Source: Daphnia carinata
Taxonomy: Eukaryota; Arthropoda; Branchiopoda; Diplostraca; Daphniidae
DNA: 64,000 nt
Direction: 5' to 3'
Assembly: GCF_022539665.2 (NCBI RefSeq)
Contig: NC_081340.1
Location: 2,294,001-2,358,000 of the forward strand
Positions 35,122 to 46,156 of this stretch are shown here, in pieces. A program made the position numbers and the translations under genes. How positions within the stretch are numbered: the first letter of the stretch is position 1; every line of letters starts with the position of its first letter. Below the pieces are notes generated by a model. The model made no database searches and was not told the DNA's origin. It saw nothing but the letters and a program-made list of their open reading frames with translations.

Positions 35122-36064
35122 CGATGACGTGGAGGCTGGCAGAGCATTCCGCACGGCCGGATGGGTTTGTCACGACGCATCGGTACGATCCCTCGTCTTC
35201 GGGGAAGGCTTCAGAGATGCGCAAGACGTGCGTGTCGCTGCCCTCCTGCGACATGATGAAATAGCGCGAAGGCTTGATCTGCTGGCCGTCCTTTTCCCAA
35301 GTGACTTGCGGGGCCGGGTGGCCGGCGACGCGACACCGGAAAACGGCCGCTTGACCCTCTGGCACGTTCTGCTCTTTCATGGCCAAAGCGAAACGCGGGG
35401 CAGACGTCGATGATTTCGAAGAGCCTTTAGCCTCGGGCGATGATCCGCCGGACTTGACCACTTGGGCCATTTCGACGTAGCACTGGGCCTCGCATCTTCC
35501 CTCGCCGGCCGAATTGATGGCCACGCACTCGTAGACGCCCGAATCTTCCGGCAGCGTCTCGATGATGATGAGCGTGTGGACGTCGTCCTCGTCCAGGATC
35601 TTGTAGCGGATGTCGGACGAGATTTTCCGTCCGTTCTTCAACCAGTAAATGTCCATGGGCATCGTGCCGGTAATTTTGGCGTCGAAGCGGATCAGCTGGC
35701 CGGCCTTGACGCTCGTGTCCTGGATGGTGGTGAGGAAAGAAGGCGGTACGAGTCCTCCACGGCTGGCCCGTCGCTCTTCGACCACCAGGTTGGCGCTGCA
35801 CTTGGCCGCTCCGCCACGGTTCTCGGCGACGGCCGCGAAAATGCCCGAATCCTCCATAAAGACCTGGCGGATGACCAGGACGGACTTGGAGCCGAGATTG
35901 TGGATCTGGAACTCGGACGAGTTCTTGATGGGGAAATCCTCTCGGAACCAAGTGACGGTCGGATTGGGATCGCCTTCGAATTCCACCTCGAAACGGGCGC
36001 TTTCATGCTCGAAGACGCGGCAAGGCTGGATCTTTTTAGTGAAGAAAGGCGGGACGGCCGGCTT
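35122..36064 (-). CDS. sls: sls (kettin) exon: Ig32-Ig34
   Basis: Three Ig domains without kettin linkers. Ig32: FFTKKIQPCRVFE, TVTWFREDF. Ig33: PSFLTTIQDTSVKAG, DIYWLKNGRK, DSGVYECVAINSAG. Ig34: APRFALAMKEQNVPEG, QVTWEKDGQQ, DEGSYRCVVTNPSG. A ~35-residue Ser/Gly spacer (SSPEAKGSSKSSTS) separates Ig33 and Ig34. Confidence 0.88.
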
Positions 36065-36131
36065 CTATAGAACATGGTTACATTTAAAACAATTCAAATA
36101 GCGTAAACAGAAATTGAATAAGAAAGCGTAC

Positions 36132-36444
36132 CACTTGTCCCTGGACGACACGCTCGTGGGTGCGACCTTTGTGTTCCACTTCCGTCGTTTCAGTGGCCGT
36201 GATCTTGCGGGTAATTTCCAGTTGTCCTTTGGTTTCCTTTTGAGTTTGTTTCTGCTTGGCAACGTGCACCTCGCGTCCGTGAACAGACGATTCAAACGGG
36301 TCGGGTGGCAAACCTCCGCGGTCCGAATCGATGTGCACTTCGGAACGGTGCGCTTCGCTCGTCTTGCGACTCGTGGCCGTTTGGCGCTCCACCGATTGCC
36401 GGCTGATGACCGTCGTCATCTGGTCCGTCTCCGTCGAATGATCC
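36132..36444 (-). CDS. sls: sls (kettin) exon: charged linker, third part
   Basis: There is no Ig fold. The sequence is Thr/Glu/Arg-rich (STETDQMTTVISRQSVERQT, HIDSDRGGLPPDPF, KGQLEITRKITATETTEVEH). It is part of the long unique insert between Ig31 and Ig32, probably extended or coiled. Confidence 0.82.
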
Positions 36445-36503
36445 CTTTAAAAACCAAATGATTTATTTTCATATTTCAATTTCCAAAATGATTAAAGACT
36501 TAC

Positions 36504-36631
36504 AATTTGGTTTCGTAGCTCTGGGCCATGCCCTTGGCCATGGAACTCTTGACAATCTTCTCGCCGGGAATGGCGAACTGGTGCGAGGCTTCGCGGAATT
36601 TCACTTCCTTGTGCACGACGTTCTCTTCCAG
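36504..36631 (-). CDS. sls: sls (kettin) exon: unique linker, second part
   Basis: The 43-codon exon reads LEENVVHKEVKFREASHQFA, then IPGEKIVKSSMAKGMAQSYE. It joins in phase on both sides. I know no domain for it. Confidence 0.8.
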
Positions 36632-36713
36632 CTGCAAAAAAATGTCCAATGGTTATCGTTTAAAATTTCAAGGTGAATCAATTCAAATCAATTCAAAGGT
36701 GAAGGTGTTTTAC

Positions 36714-36919
36714 CTGTTTGAGACTCTTGTAGTAGTCGTCGTTCTTCTTGTTCTTGACCTGACGTTGCCATTCCGTTTCCGTTTCGACGACGGCCTTCTT
36801 GGTGAAGAATTCGGCAGACTCGGTCAACGTTTGGCGAGATGGGTCTTCGAAACGTCTCTGAAGTTCGCCGCCATCTTGGCGATCTTTTTGGTAAGTTTTC
36901 AGGTCGCTATCATACCATG
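36714..36919 (-). CDS. sls: sls (kettin) exon: unique linker, first part
   Basis: It codes WYDSDLKTYQKDRQDGGELQ, FFTKKAVVETETEWQRQV and NDDYYKSLKQ. It is rich in charged and aromatic residues with helical spacing, and begins the insert between Ig31 and Ig32. Confidence 0.8.
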
Positions 36920-37493
36920 CTGCATTTTGGAAAACAGGACAGACAAAGAAGACCGACAAGGGTTGGCTAAAAGATTCTGAGTTTTTTCATCTTGTTTTTG
37001 TACTAAATCAAATCAGGTCTCAATCTCTGACCTCTCAGAGATGTTGTGACGGGCAAAGGAAAGACATGAGGAATCATCTAAGATGACAGACAAAACACAG
37101 ACACAGACACACAACAAAGAAAAGACACGACTGGGCTAAAATTCAGAAGGGTATTTCTGATTTCGAAGGATCAAGTAGTTTGGGTCACACTGTTTTTTAT
37201 TTACAATACCTTACCCTTGCCTGGTTTCAGGGGCACCGGACTCGCCAGCAGATGATGAGCGATGGAAAGGTGGAGGGGAAAAAAGGTGAAGGGGGCAAAG
37301 ATGTTGAGTGTCATGTCATGTAAAGTGTGTTTGTGTGTGTTATGTTAAAGAAAGATGATGAACAATTGGTGTATCCTGGCAATGTGCAACCTAAAATCTC
37401 ATTGGCATTAGTCACGAGGCATTTTGAGACGTCAGCTTGGCTGGACCACGAGGCTGGAAAAAGAATCGAATGATTATTGTTAGGCAGACTTAC
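36920..37493 (-). other. 574-nt intron with a decoy splice donor
   Basis: It contains a GGCAAGG/GTAAGG donor-like site near 37213, preceded by a short open stretch (SPVPLKPGKG). The only nearby acceptor-like AG gives the wrong phase, so I do not call an exon. Confidence 0.5.
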
Positions 37494-37680
37494 GTTTGGG
37501 TGAATTTTTAAGGACGCCTCGGTGGTCGTCGGTCCTGGCCGTGACTTTGAGCTCGACGGTGCAGCTGGCGGCGCCCTGGGAATTGCGGGCGACGACTTCC
37601 AGTTTGCCGTCGTCGTACTGGCGCGTCTTGGGGATGTCCAGGTGCCACATGCCGTCGTAGGTCAGCTTATTGCGAGTGCC
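37494..37680 (-). CDS. sls: sls (kettin) exon: C-terminal half of Ig31
   Basis: It codes GTRNKLTYDGMWHLDIPKT, DDGKLEVVARNSQGAAS, then TARTDDHRGVLKNSPK. The usual Y-x-C is replaced by L-E-V, so Ig31 lacks the second Cys and the tyrosine-corner Tyr. Confidence 0.82.
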
Positions 37681-37741
37681 CTGTTTTTGAAACGAAACGT
37701 CAGACCGTTGCGACATCTATCGGTAAAAATGAGAAACGTAC

Positions 37742-37913
37742 ATTAATGACGGTGTGTCCATTCAAGATCCACATGACACGCGGGCGAGGATAGCCGGTAA
37801 CGCGGCAGCAGAAACGTGCCCATTCGCCTTCCATCACCTGGACGTCCTTTGGTTTCAGTACAAAGACGGGCTTTTCCTTTTGCACTTCGGCTTCGACCCT
37901 TTCGTCAGGCATC
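37742..37913 (-). CDS. sls: sls (kettin) exon: linker end and N-terminal half of Ig31
   Basis: It codes RMPDERVEAEVQKEKPVFVL, VQVMEGEWARFCCRVTGYP, then RVMWILNGHTVIN, with two adjacent Cys in strand B. Confidence 0.85.
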
Positions 37914-37981
37914 CTGGTTTACAATGATAAATGAATTGATTGAGCTTTTCATTCTTATGTCCGTATCAATAGCGTACAAAC

Positions 37982-38347
37982 CTCTGCCAGGAGGCCTCCA
38001 TCTCGCGGATCTTTTCCACGCTCTGCATGCCTTTGGGCAATTGAGAATCGTAGATGATTCCAGGACGGCCGGTCGTCTTGATAAAGGCGCGCGTCTCGTC
38101 CGAGCCGTACTTGTTGGTGGCCCGGCAGAGGTACTCGCCGGAATCCTCCGGGTAGACCCAGCCGAAATTCATGGCAACGTAGCCGAAATCGTAGATGGGA
38201 GTGAAGCGAGTCTTGTAAGGCAGCGGTTTCCCGTTGAAGAACCATTCCAGGCGCATGTTGGGGTCGCCGACTGGAGCCAATTGGCACTCGAATTTCGCCG
38301 CTTCCATCTCCTTCAGTTCCATCATGTCCTTGATGTGAGTCACGAAT
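37982..38347 (-). CDS. sls: sls (kettin) exon: Ig30 and kettin linker
   Basis: The Ig reads FVTHIKDMMELKEMEAAKFE, RLEWFFNGKPL, YDFGYVAMNFGW, DSGEYLCRATNKYG. Its linker IIYDSQLPKGMQSVEKIREM is the kettin-type actin-binding spacer in the SQLPKGM subtype shared with Ig25, 26, 28 and 29. Confidence 0.88.
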
Positions 38348-38411
38348 CTAATAGGCATTTTTAAAACAATTTTAGTTTGGATGCATTAAATTTGATGAGG
38401 TGCTCCGTTAC

Positions 38412-38565
38412 CTCGGTGGTTGGCGTTTATCCGCGTCGTAAATGTCCTCTTCCGTCAAGAAGATCTCGGACGTGTACTTCTTGAGAGCCGCTTCCATCTG
38501 GAGCAGCGTCTCTGATTTCTTCATGCCCCTCGGCATCTGGTTCTGCATAATGATGGCTGGAACAC
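38412..38565 (-). CDS. sls: sls (kettin) exon: linker between Ig29 and Ig30
   Basis: Its ~51 codons read VPAIIMQNQMPRGMKKSETL, LQMEAALKKYTSEIF, then LTEEDIYDADKRQPP. It is a lengthened kettin linker in an exon of its own. Confidence 0.85.
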
Positions 38566-38635
38566 CTTAATTTTCAAAAAAGAAATTACAATTAAATTCA
38601 AAATCAATGTGAAAGGCTTTATGAAATGGACTTAC

Positions 38636-40040
38636 TCTTGCAAGTGAGACTGGCTTTCGTAGTGGCCTCGCCGATGCGATTAAATGCACGACATAGGTAT
38701 TCTCCAGCATCTTCGGGGTAGGCGTAGAGGATGTCCAGCGAGACAAAACCCAGCTCGTAGACGGTGCGGAATCGGTGGCCGCTCTGGAGCGGCTTGCCGT
38801 TGTGGTACCACTCGACGCGCAGACTCGGGTCCGTCTTGGGCTCGACGCGGCACTCGAAATGGGCCGTTTCACCTTCTTCCATCGACATCTCCTTCAATTG
38901 CTGAGTGAAATGAGGTGCTGCTTCGGGGGTGTCCTCCTGGATGCGTTCGACGACCGGACCGCGTTCCAGGTCGCGCAGTTTCTCGCCCGTCATGCCCTGA
39001 GGCAGTTGAGAGTCCAGGTTGACGTCGCGTTTGGCTTTGGTGACGAGTTTGGCGCGGGTCGTGGCCGAGCCCCAACGGTTCGTCGCCCGGCAGACGTACT
39101 CCCCGGCGTCTCTGGGGAAAGTCCAGTCAATGTCCAGGACGACAAAGCCGAAATCGTCCAGCATGCGGATGCGAGAGCCAGAGCCGAGCGGGCGGCCGTT
39201 GTGGAACCATTCGATGCGCATCGAAGCGTCACCGACGGGCTCGACGCGACAGTCGAAATGGGCCGCTTGGCCCTCGACCAAGTCCAGGTCTTTAATTTCG
39301 CTGACGAAGCGGGGCGGATTGGGCTGATCGTCGGCCGGAGCGGCCGGTTCGTCCCGTTTGTAAAGATTCTCTTCCAATTTCTGGATAGACTGAGTGCCGC
39401 TCTTGAAGCTCTGCGGCAACTGAGGCTCCAGGATGATGCCCTGACGGCCCTTGACTTGGAGGGTGCAAGTGACGGACGCTTCTCCGTGCTTGTTGCTGGC
39501 CTTGCAAGTGTAGAGGCCGGCGTCGCGGGAGTAGACGCCAGAGACTTCGAGGATGACGAAACCGAAATCAGAGATGGTCTTGACTCTGGAGCCGGCCAGC
39601 AATGGTTTGCCGTTGTGGAACCATTCGACGCGCAGACTCGGATCGCCGACCGGAGTCAATTTGCACTCGAAATGGGCCAGGCCGTTCTCGGGCAGTAAAA
39701 GATCGCCCGGTTGGCTCAAGAACTCTGGCGGTTTGCCAGTGTCCGTTTCGGCGGCTTGGTCGGCCGGACGGCCTCCAAGACCCTCCAGCTCGGCGATGCG
39801 CTCGATGGTGCGTTCCATGCCCTTGGGCAGTTGAGACTCGAAAATGACGTTGCGTTTGCCCTGGCATTTCAGCGAGGCGGATGTCACAGCCTCGCCGTAC
39901 TCGTTGATGGCCCGGCAAGAATACTCGCCGGAATCCTCCGGGTAGACGGGCGAAATTTCCAGGATGACGAAGCCGAAATCGCAGAAAGTGCGGATGCGAG
40001 AGCCCGTCCTAAGAGGTTTGCCGTTGAAGAACCATTCGAC
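38636..40040 (-). CDS. sls: sls (kettin) exon: end of Ig26, then Ig27-Ig29 with linkers
   Basis: It continues Ig26 at VEWFFNGKPLRTGSRIR. Then follow Ig27 (PPEFLSQPGDLLLPENG, LRVEWFHNGKPL), Ig28 (PPRFVSEIKDLDLVEG, MRIEWFHNGRPLGSG) and Ig29 (APHFTQQLKEMSMEEG, LRVEWYHNGKPLQSG). Linkers carry ESQLPKGMERTIERIAELE, EPQLPQSF and DSQLPQGMTGEKLRDLE. All three full Igs keep both Cys and the Trp. Confidence 0.9.
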
Positions 40041-40106
40041 CTAAAAGAAGGTCCAAACAGGTTAACATCATTTCATATTCAATTAGACTGGAACATTTTT
40101 TTTTAC

Positions 40107-40907
40107 CTTGAGTTTTGGATCGTCGGTCGGGGTCAAACGGCCCTCGAAATGGGCGTTCTCTCCTTCGCGAAGGCCGGCCACGTTGTTGAGCGGGACGGTG
40201 AAGACGGGCGCCTGGCGGGCCACTTCCTCGACGGCGCCTTCGCGACGCTCCTTGTCTTCGAGCGACTGGATCTTTTGCAAAGATTCCATGCCTTTGGGCA
40301 GTTGAGAGTCCAGGATGAGACTGGCCTTCGACAGGCACTTGAGCGTCGCTTTCGTCGTGTCCTGGCCCATCCGGTTGACGGCCCGGCACTCGTAGACGCC
40401 GCAATCCTCCTCGTAGCAGTACAAAATGTCCAGGATGACGATGCCAAAATCGTGGAACGTGCGGAACCGGTGTCCAGTAGGCAGTTTCGTCCCGTTGAAA
40501 TACCATTCGACAGTCAGGAGCGGGTCGTTGACCGGAGTCAGACGGGCCTCAAAGTGGGCGCTTTGACCTTCAACCAGACGGGCAATGTCCACCAATTGGC
40601 TGACGAATTTGGGAGCCTCGGCAGCGGCGGCTAGAGGAGCCGGAGCGTCCAGGGCTTGTTCTTCGAGGGCGCGGATCTTGGCCAGCGAGTCGGGTTGAAG
40701 AGAGTCGGAGTAGACTCCGCCTTTGCCGGAACAGCGCAGAGTTGCCCGGGTGAAATCCTCGCCGAATTTATTGCTGGCCTTGCAAATGTACTCGCCGGAA
40801 TCGTGAGACTGGACGTAGGCAATGTCCAGGACGACGAAACCAAAATCCGAGACCGTCTTGATGCGAGACGAGTGACGGAGCGGCTGTCCGTTGACGAACC
40901 ACTCGAC
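40107..40907 (-). CDS. sls: sls (kettin) exon: end of Ig24, Ig25, start of Ig26
   Basis: It codes VEWFVNGQPLRHSSRIK (Ig24), the linker SDSLQPDSLAKIRALEEQ, Ig25 (APKFVSQLVDIARLVEG, TVEWYFNGTKL, CGVYECRAVNRMG), the linker DSQLPKGMESLQKIQSLED, and the first strands of Ig26 (APVFTVPLNNVAGLREG). Confidence 0.9.
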
Positions 40908-40969
40908 CTGTCATGGAACAATATTTTTCAATAACTTGTTAAAGGGACGTCTGTCTATAAAGGACGTAC

Positions 40970-41144
40970 CTTGAGATTGGGATCTCCGACGGGTACCAAC
41001 GTGCATTCGAAATGAGCCGATTGGCCATCCTTGAGGCCTTCCAGGCTCTGGATCTGTGATGTAAATTCCGGTTTCTGACCGCTGGACATATCGACGCATT
41101 CAAGAGTCACGCTTATCTCAGCCACACCCCATTTGTTGGTAGCC
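40970..41144 (-). CDS. sls: sls (kettin) exon: end of Ig23 and start of Ig24
   Basis: It codes ATNKWGVAEISVTLECVDMS, then PEFTSQIQSLEGLKDGQSAH. Only about ten residues separate the two Igs, so the usual ~35-residue kettin linker is missing here. Confidence 0.88.
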
Positions 41145-41210
41145 CTGTTCCAGACACACAATTTTTTAAATTTAAAATTCAATCAAATATCTCCAAAATC
41201 AATCAATTAC

Positions 41211-43588
41211 CTGCAGGTGTAGATGCCAGAGTCTTCGACTTTGGTGCCGATAATTTCCAGGACGACCATGCCGAAAGCGTGGACGGTGCGTTCGCGATGG
41301 CCCAGTTTCAGCGACTGGCCGTTAAAGAACCACTCGACCGTCATCGTCTGGTCGCCGGTGGGAGTCAGCGTCGCCTCAAAGTGGGCGATATCGCCTTCCA
41401 GGAGGTTCGTGACGTTCTGGAACTGCGAAGTGAAAACGGGAGCTTTGCCGTCTTCGTCCGCGTCGGCTCCGTCCCTGCTGGGCAGCAGCGAATCCTCCAA
41501 ACGCTGAATCTGCTCCAGGCCGGCTTCGCCTTTCGGGTGTTGAGTGTCTTCGATGAGGCCCTCTTTGCCCTGGCAGTAGACGGTCGTCGTCGTAAAAGCC
41601 TCTCCGGCCGCGTTGCTAGCCCGGCAGGTGTAGACGCCCTGATCTCTGGCGTAAACGTCCGACAAGTCCAGGGAAATGAACCCGAAATCGTTCGTCATCT
41701 TGAACCTGGAGCCGTGGTCCAGGAGTTTGCCGTTGAAGAACCACTCGACGCGCAGTTTGGGGTCCTGTTTCGGCTCCACGTGGCACTCCATGTGCAACGG
41801 CTGGGCTTCGGCCGGCGAGAACTTCTCCGGCAGAGGGATGATGAACAGCGGTTTGGGGAAGCTGGCCTCCGGAGTCGACGACTGGCGCTGGTATTTGGCG
41901 TAGTAAGCCTCTTCGGCTTCGTGGACGGCCTCCAAACCGGCCTTGCCCTGCGGGTGTTGAGTGTCCAGGTAGATGTTGGCCTTGCTTGTGCAGCGTAGCG
42001 TTCCGGTGGAGACGGCCTGGCCTTTAGCGTTCTGGGCGCGGCAGGTGTAGACGCCGGAATCTTCGGCGTAGACGTGGGTGACGTCCAGGGAGACGTAGCC
42101 GAAATCGTAGGTGGCGTTGAAACGGGAAGCGACGGGCAGCGGTTTGCCGTTGACGAACCATTCGATCTGCATCGTCGGGTCCTTGCACGGCTGGACGCGG
42201 CACTCGAAATGGGCCGTCTCGCCCTCTCGGCACTCGACGTTGTTCAAGTGAGTGATGAAGACGGGCGATTCGTAGTCCGTCTCTTGTTCGGGCATCTCCC
42301 GGACTGTCTGGTCCTCCAGGGCGGCAATCTTGGCCAGCGCTTCCGGACGGAGCGCCTGGCCCAGGAGCCATCCGTGAGCTTCGACTCGGATGGTGCAGGT
42401 CGAAACGGCCTCGCCCAGCTTGTTGACGGCCTTGCAGACGTAAATGCCGGAATCGTCGGCTCGGAGTCCAGTGATGTCCAGGGAAACGAGTCCGAAATCG
42501 AAAGTGCTCCGGATGCGAGATCCGGTCATCAACTGGACGCCGTTGTGGTACCATTCAACCTTCAAGTGAGGATCGCTCCTGGGCTCAACCTGGGCTTCCA
42601 GGTGGAGATTGTGCCCTTCGGCCAGGAGTTCCTGGTTGACCAGGTTCTTGATGAAACGAGGAGCTTCGGATAGAGGCGCCTCCTCGTAAGCGGTCGGTGC
42701 CCGGTTGAGTTCCGTCTCCTTCAACTGGATCTTCTGCCAAGCCTGCGGCTGGACGGCGTCGCCCAGGATGCTACCGCGAGAGCGGACCTTCATGGCCGTG
42801 GTGGAAACGGCTTCGCCGGCCTTGTTGATGGCCTTGCACATGTAAACGCCCGAATCTTCAGGGATGACGGACGTCATGTCCAGGGTGACGTAACCGAAAT
42901 CGTGGGTAACTCGGAAGCGCGAGCCCATTTTGAGCTCGACGCCGTTGACGTACCACTCGAAACGGAGTGTCGGGTCGCCGACGGGCACGACGCGGCACTC
43001 GAAATGCGCGTTCTGACCCTCCAGCAACTCGGCCGGTCCAGTCAGGCAGGTGGTAAAGACGGGCTTTTCGAAAACGTTGTCCTGCTCCGGGCCGCGCTGC
43101 GGGGCTTTGCCCTCTTCCAGCTCGCGGATCTTCTTCATGCCCTCGGGGTGTTGGCTTTCCAGTTGGATGTTGGCCTTGGACAGGATCTTGACGGATGAGG
43201 TCGTGACGGCCTCGCCGAGAGAGTTGGTGGCCCGGCACATGTAAATGCCTTGGTCTTCATCTCGGATGTGCGAAATGTCCAGGGCGACGTAGCCGAAATC
43301 GTGCGTCTTCTGGATGCGCGAAGAGTCTCCCAGGGGCAGGTTGTTGTGGAACCATTCGACCTTGAGCGACGGATCGCCCACAGGGATCAAGCGGCACTCG
43401 AGGTGAGCGTTGGCGTTCTCCAAAAGGCCGTCCAGGTTCTGCAGAGGGGCCGTAAAGACGGGACGCTGGAACGGGACCGGTTCCAGGTTGACTTCCTTGC
43501 GGAATCGCGAAGCGTCTTCCAATTCGCGGATCTTGTCCAGTCCTTGCGGATGTTGCGACTCCAGGATCAGTCCGCTACGTCCCTCAAC
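41211..43588 (-). CDS. sls: sls (kettin) exon: linker, Ig18-Ig22 and most of Ig23
   Basis: A 2.4-kb exon. Domain starts: RPVFTAPLQNLDGLLENA, KPVFTTCLTGPAELLEG, APRFIKNLVNQELLAEG, SPVFITHLNNVECREG, KPLFIIPLPEKFSPAEA, APVFTSQFQNVTNLLEG. Linkers include ESQHPQGLDKIRELEDASR, ESQHPEGMKKIRELEEG, DTQHPQGKAGLEAVHEAE and DTQHPKGEAGLEQIQRLED. Each Ig has the kettin FDFGYVxLD strand. It ends phase 2 inside Ig23. Confidence 0.9.
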
Positions 43589-43655
43589 CTGTCATTTAAA
43601 ATTGAATTTTTATTCCATCAAATTTCAATTGAAATGTACCATTAAATTGAATTAC

Positions 43656-45527
43656 CTCAATGTCGATGGCGGAGCTGCACTCGCCGAAATCGTTGACGAC
43701 TTTAACGGTGTACTTGCCGCCATCTTCGGGCAAGACGTGCTTAATGTCCAGGGCGATGTAACCGAAATCGCAGGTGACGTGGTAGCGCGAAGCCGACTGG
43801 AGCGGCTTGCCGTTGTGGAAGACTTCGACGCGCAGTTTGGGGTCGCGGACGGGCTCGACGCGGCATTCCAGGTGGGCCGTTTGCCCTTCCTTCAATTTGG
43901 TGGTTCCCTGGAGCTCGGTAATGAACCTGGGCGGACCGGCGGGCTCTTCGACTTCTTCAGGGCGGAGGTGCGTGTGCGATTCCAGGGCGCGGATCTTTTC
44001 CCAGCCTTCAGGGTGTTGAGAGTCCAGGTAGATCGACTTCCTGGACGCCACCTGGATGGTGCAGGTGTTGACGGCCTCACCAAGAGCGTTGATGGCCTTG
44101 CACATGTAAGTTCCAGTGTCTTCCGGGTAAGTGTAGAGAATGTCCAGGGCGACGTAGCCGAAATCGTGAGTGGCGCGGAATCGGTGCCCAGTGCGGATGG
44201 CCATGCCGTTGACGAACCATTCGACGCGCATCTTGGCGTCGTTGATGGGCTCCAGGCGGCATTCCAGGTGAGCGTGATCGCCCTCCTTCATGTTTTCCAG
44301 GTTCTGGAGCGGAGTCGTGAAAATGGGCCGCTGCATTTCCTGCTCGACGTCTTCTTTAGCCGGACGGGTGTAAGCTTCCAGCTCATTGATTTTAGTCAAT
44401 CGCTGTTGATCGAGCGTGTCCAAGACGAGTCCAGCTTTGCCCTCAACCGTCACCGAGCACGTGGTCACCGTTTCTCCATTGGCGTTGATGGCTTTGCACA
44501 TGTACGTTCCAGAATCTTCAGCGTACGCGTAGAGGATGTCCAGCGCAACGAATCCGAAATCATAAGTCGTGCGGAATCGATGGCCCTGCGTGATGGGACG
44601 GCCATTGTGATACCATTCAACGCGCATCGTCGGGTCATTAACGGGCACCAGCGTCGCTTCCAAATGAGCCGACTGGCCTTCGGACAAATTCAAATTGCAA
44701 AGAGGACGGCCGAAGGACGGCTTGTCCGTCATATTCGAATCGACTTCATCGACCCGTCTATGACGCGAGTCGTCTTCCAGGTACAGGATCTTATCCAGGG
44801 CCGCTTGATGTTGCGATTCGGTAATGAGGCCGGAACGTGATGACACGTCAATGTTAAGAGTAGACGTGCAGCTGCCCAGCTTGTTGGTGGCCTTGATCGT
44901 GTACTCGCCCGAATCTTCCGGGTAGACGCTCAAAATGTCCAGGGCGGCGAACCCGAAATCGTGGACGGTGCGGAAACGATGTCCAGTCGACAAAGCCTTT
45001 CCGTTATGGAACCACTCGACCTTAGTGCTGGGATCCGGGTACGGTTCAATGCGGCATTCAAAGTGCGTGTTTTGACCTTCGACTAATTTCGTTGGTCCGT
45101 TGAGCGGGGCCACGAATTTGGGCTTTTCCGTCACGACGGAATCCTCTTCGACTTGACGTTGGTAACGCGACGTATCTTCCAGGTACTGGAGCTTGTCCAG
45201 GGCCGTTTGATGGTGCGTCTCGGTGACGACGTGCGTGTCCCTCGACTGGACAATCAGCGTAGCCGATGTGACGGCTTGACCCAATTCGTTGGTGGCACGG
45301 CAAGTGTACGTTCCAGAATCATCGGGACGGACGTACTTCAAATCGAGGGCCACAAAGCCGAAATCGTTCAGCGTCGAAATTCGATTGGCGTCTTGGAGAG
45401 GAACTCCGTTCTTGAACCATTCCACTTTCAGACGGGAATCTCCCACTGGGATGAGACGGGCCTCGAAATGGGCCGATTGGTTCTCCTTCAAAGTCAAATT
45501 CTTCATCGGCTGAGTGAACACTGGAGC
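43656..45527 (-). CDS. sls: sls (kettin) exon: Ig13-Ig17 with linkers
   Basis: Domain starts: APVFTQPMKNLTLKENQ, KPKFVAPLNGPTKLVEG, KPSFGRPLCNLNLSEG, RPIFTTPLQNLENMKEG, PPRFITELQGTTKLKEG. Linkers include ETHHQTALDKLQYLEDTSR, ESQHQAALDKILYLEDDSR and DSQHPEGWEKIRALESH. In Ig17 the strand-C Trp is replaced by Val (LRVEVFHNGKPL), and its F strand reads KYTVKVVND without Cys. Confidence 0.9.
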
Positions 45528-45592
45528 CTGGACATTAAAAAACAATCGATAATTTGATATGAACCTCATCAAAATTGATGTGAATTTTTTAC

Positions 45593-45991
45593 CTGGGTAG
45601 TCGAATCATCAACATCAGAGGGCCGTTGTTGGCGTGACGTATCTTCGAGATACTGGATCTGGCTGAGGGCCGTCTGATTCTGCGTCTCCCTGACGACCGA
45701 TTTCTTAGAGTGGACATTCAATTGGCACGAAGTGACGGCCTGTCCGAGGGCGTTGGACGCCCGGCAGGTGTACGTTCCAGCGTCTTCTGGATAAGCGTAC
45801 ATAATATCGAGGGCGACGAATCCGAAGCTGTTGGTCTCTGTGAACCTCGAGCCGGACTTTAATGGCACGTTGTTGCGGAACCACTCGACCCTCATCGTCT
45901 GGTCCGAGACGGGAATCAAACGGCACTCGAAATGGGCCCTTTGTCCCTCCTTGATTTCGATCGTCTTCAACGACGTCGTAAAAACTGGCGC
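45593..45991 (-). CDS. sls: sls (kettin) exon: Ig12 and linker
   Basis: One complete Ig-linker module of 133 codons, phase 0 at both ends: APVFTTSLKTIEIKEGQRAH, RVEWFRNNVPL, DAGTYTCRASNALG, then ETQNQTALSQIQYLEDTSR. It is the clearest one-module, one-exon unit of the gene. Confidence 0.9.
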
Positions 45992-46156
45992 CTGATGTAT
46001 GTTCCAGTCAAGTGTTGTGTGATCAATAATACACAAAAAATTATAGGTTAATTTAATTTAAACATAAATTTTATTTTTTTTTTAAGGTTAACATTCCGGC
46101 CAAATGGTCGGATTAAGTAAACGAAAACGAACTGTCTTTTTTAATTGCTTCATTAC

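Noticed and set aside
37200-37250. Possible small exon ending at GGCAAGG/GTAAGG (SPVPLKPGKG)
   Set aside because: The only AG in reach gives a reading frame that hits a stop immediately, and the flanking exons already join in phase without it.
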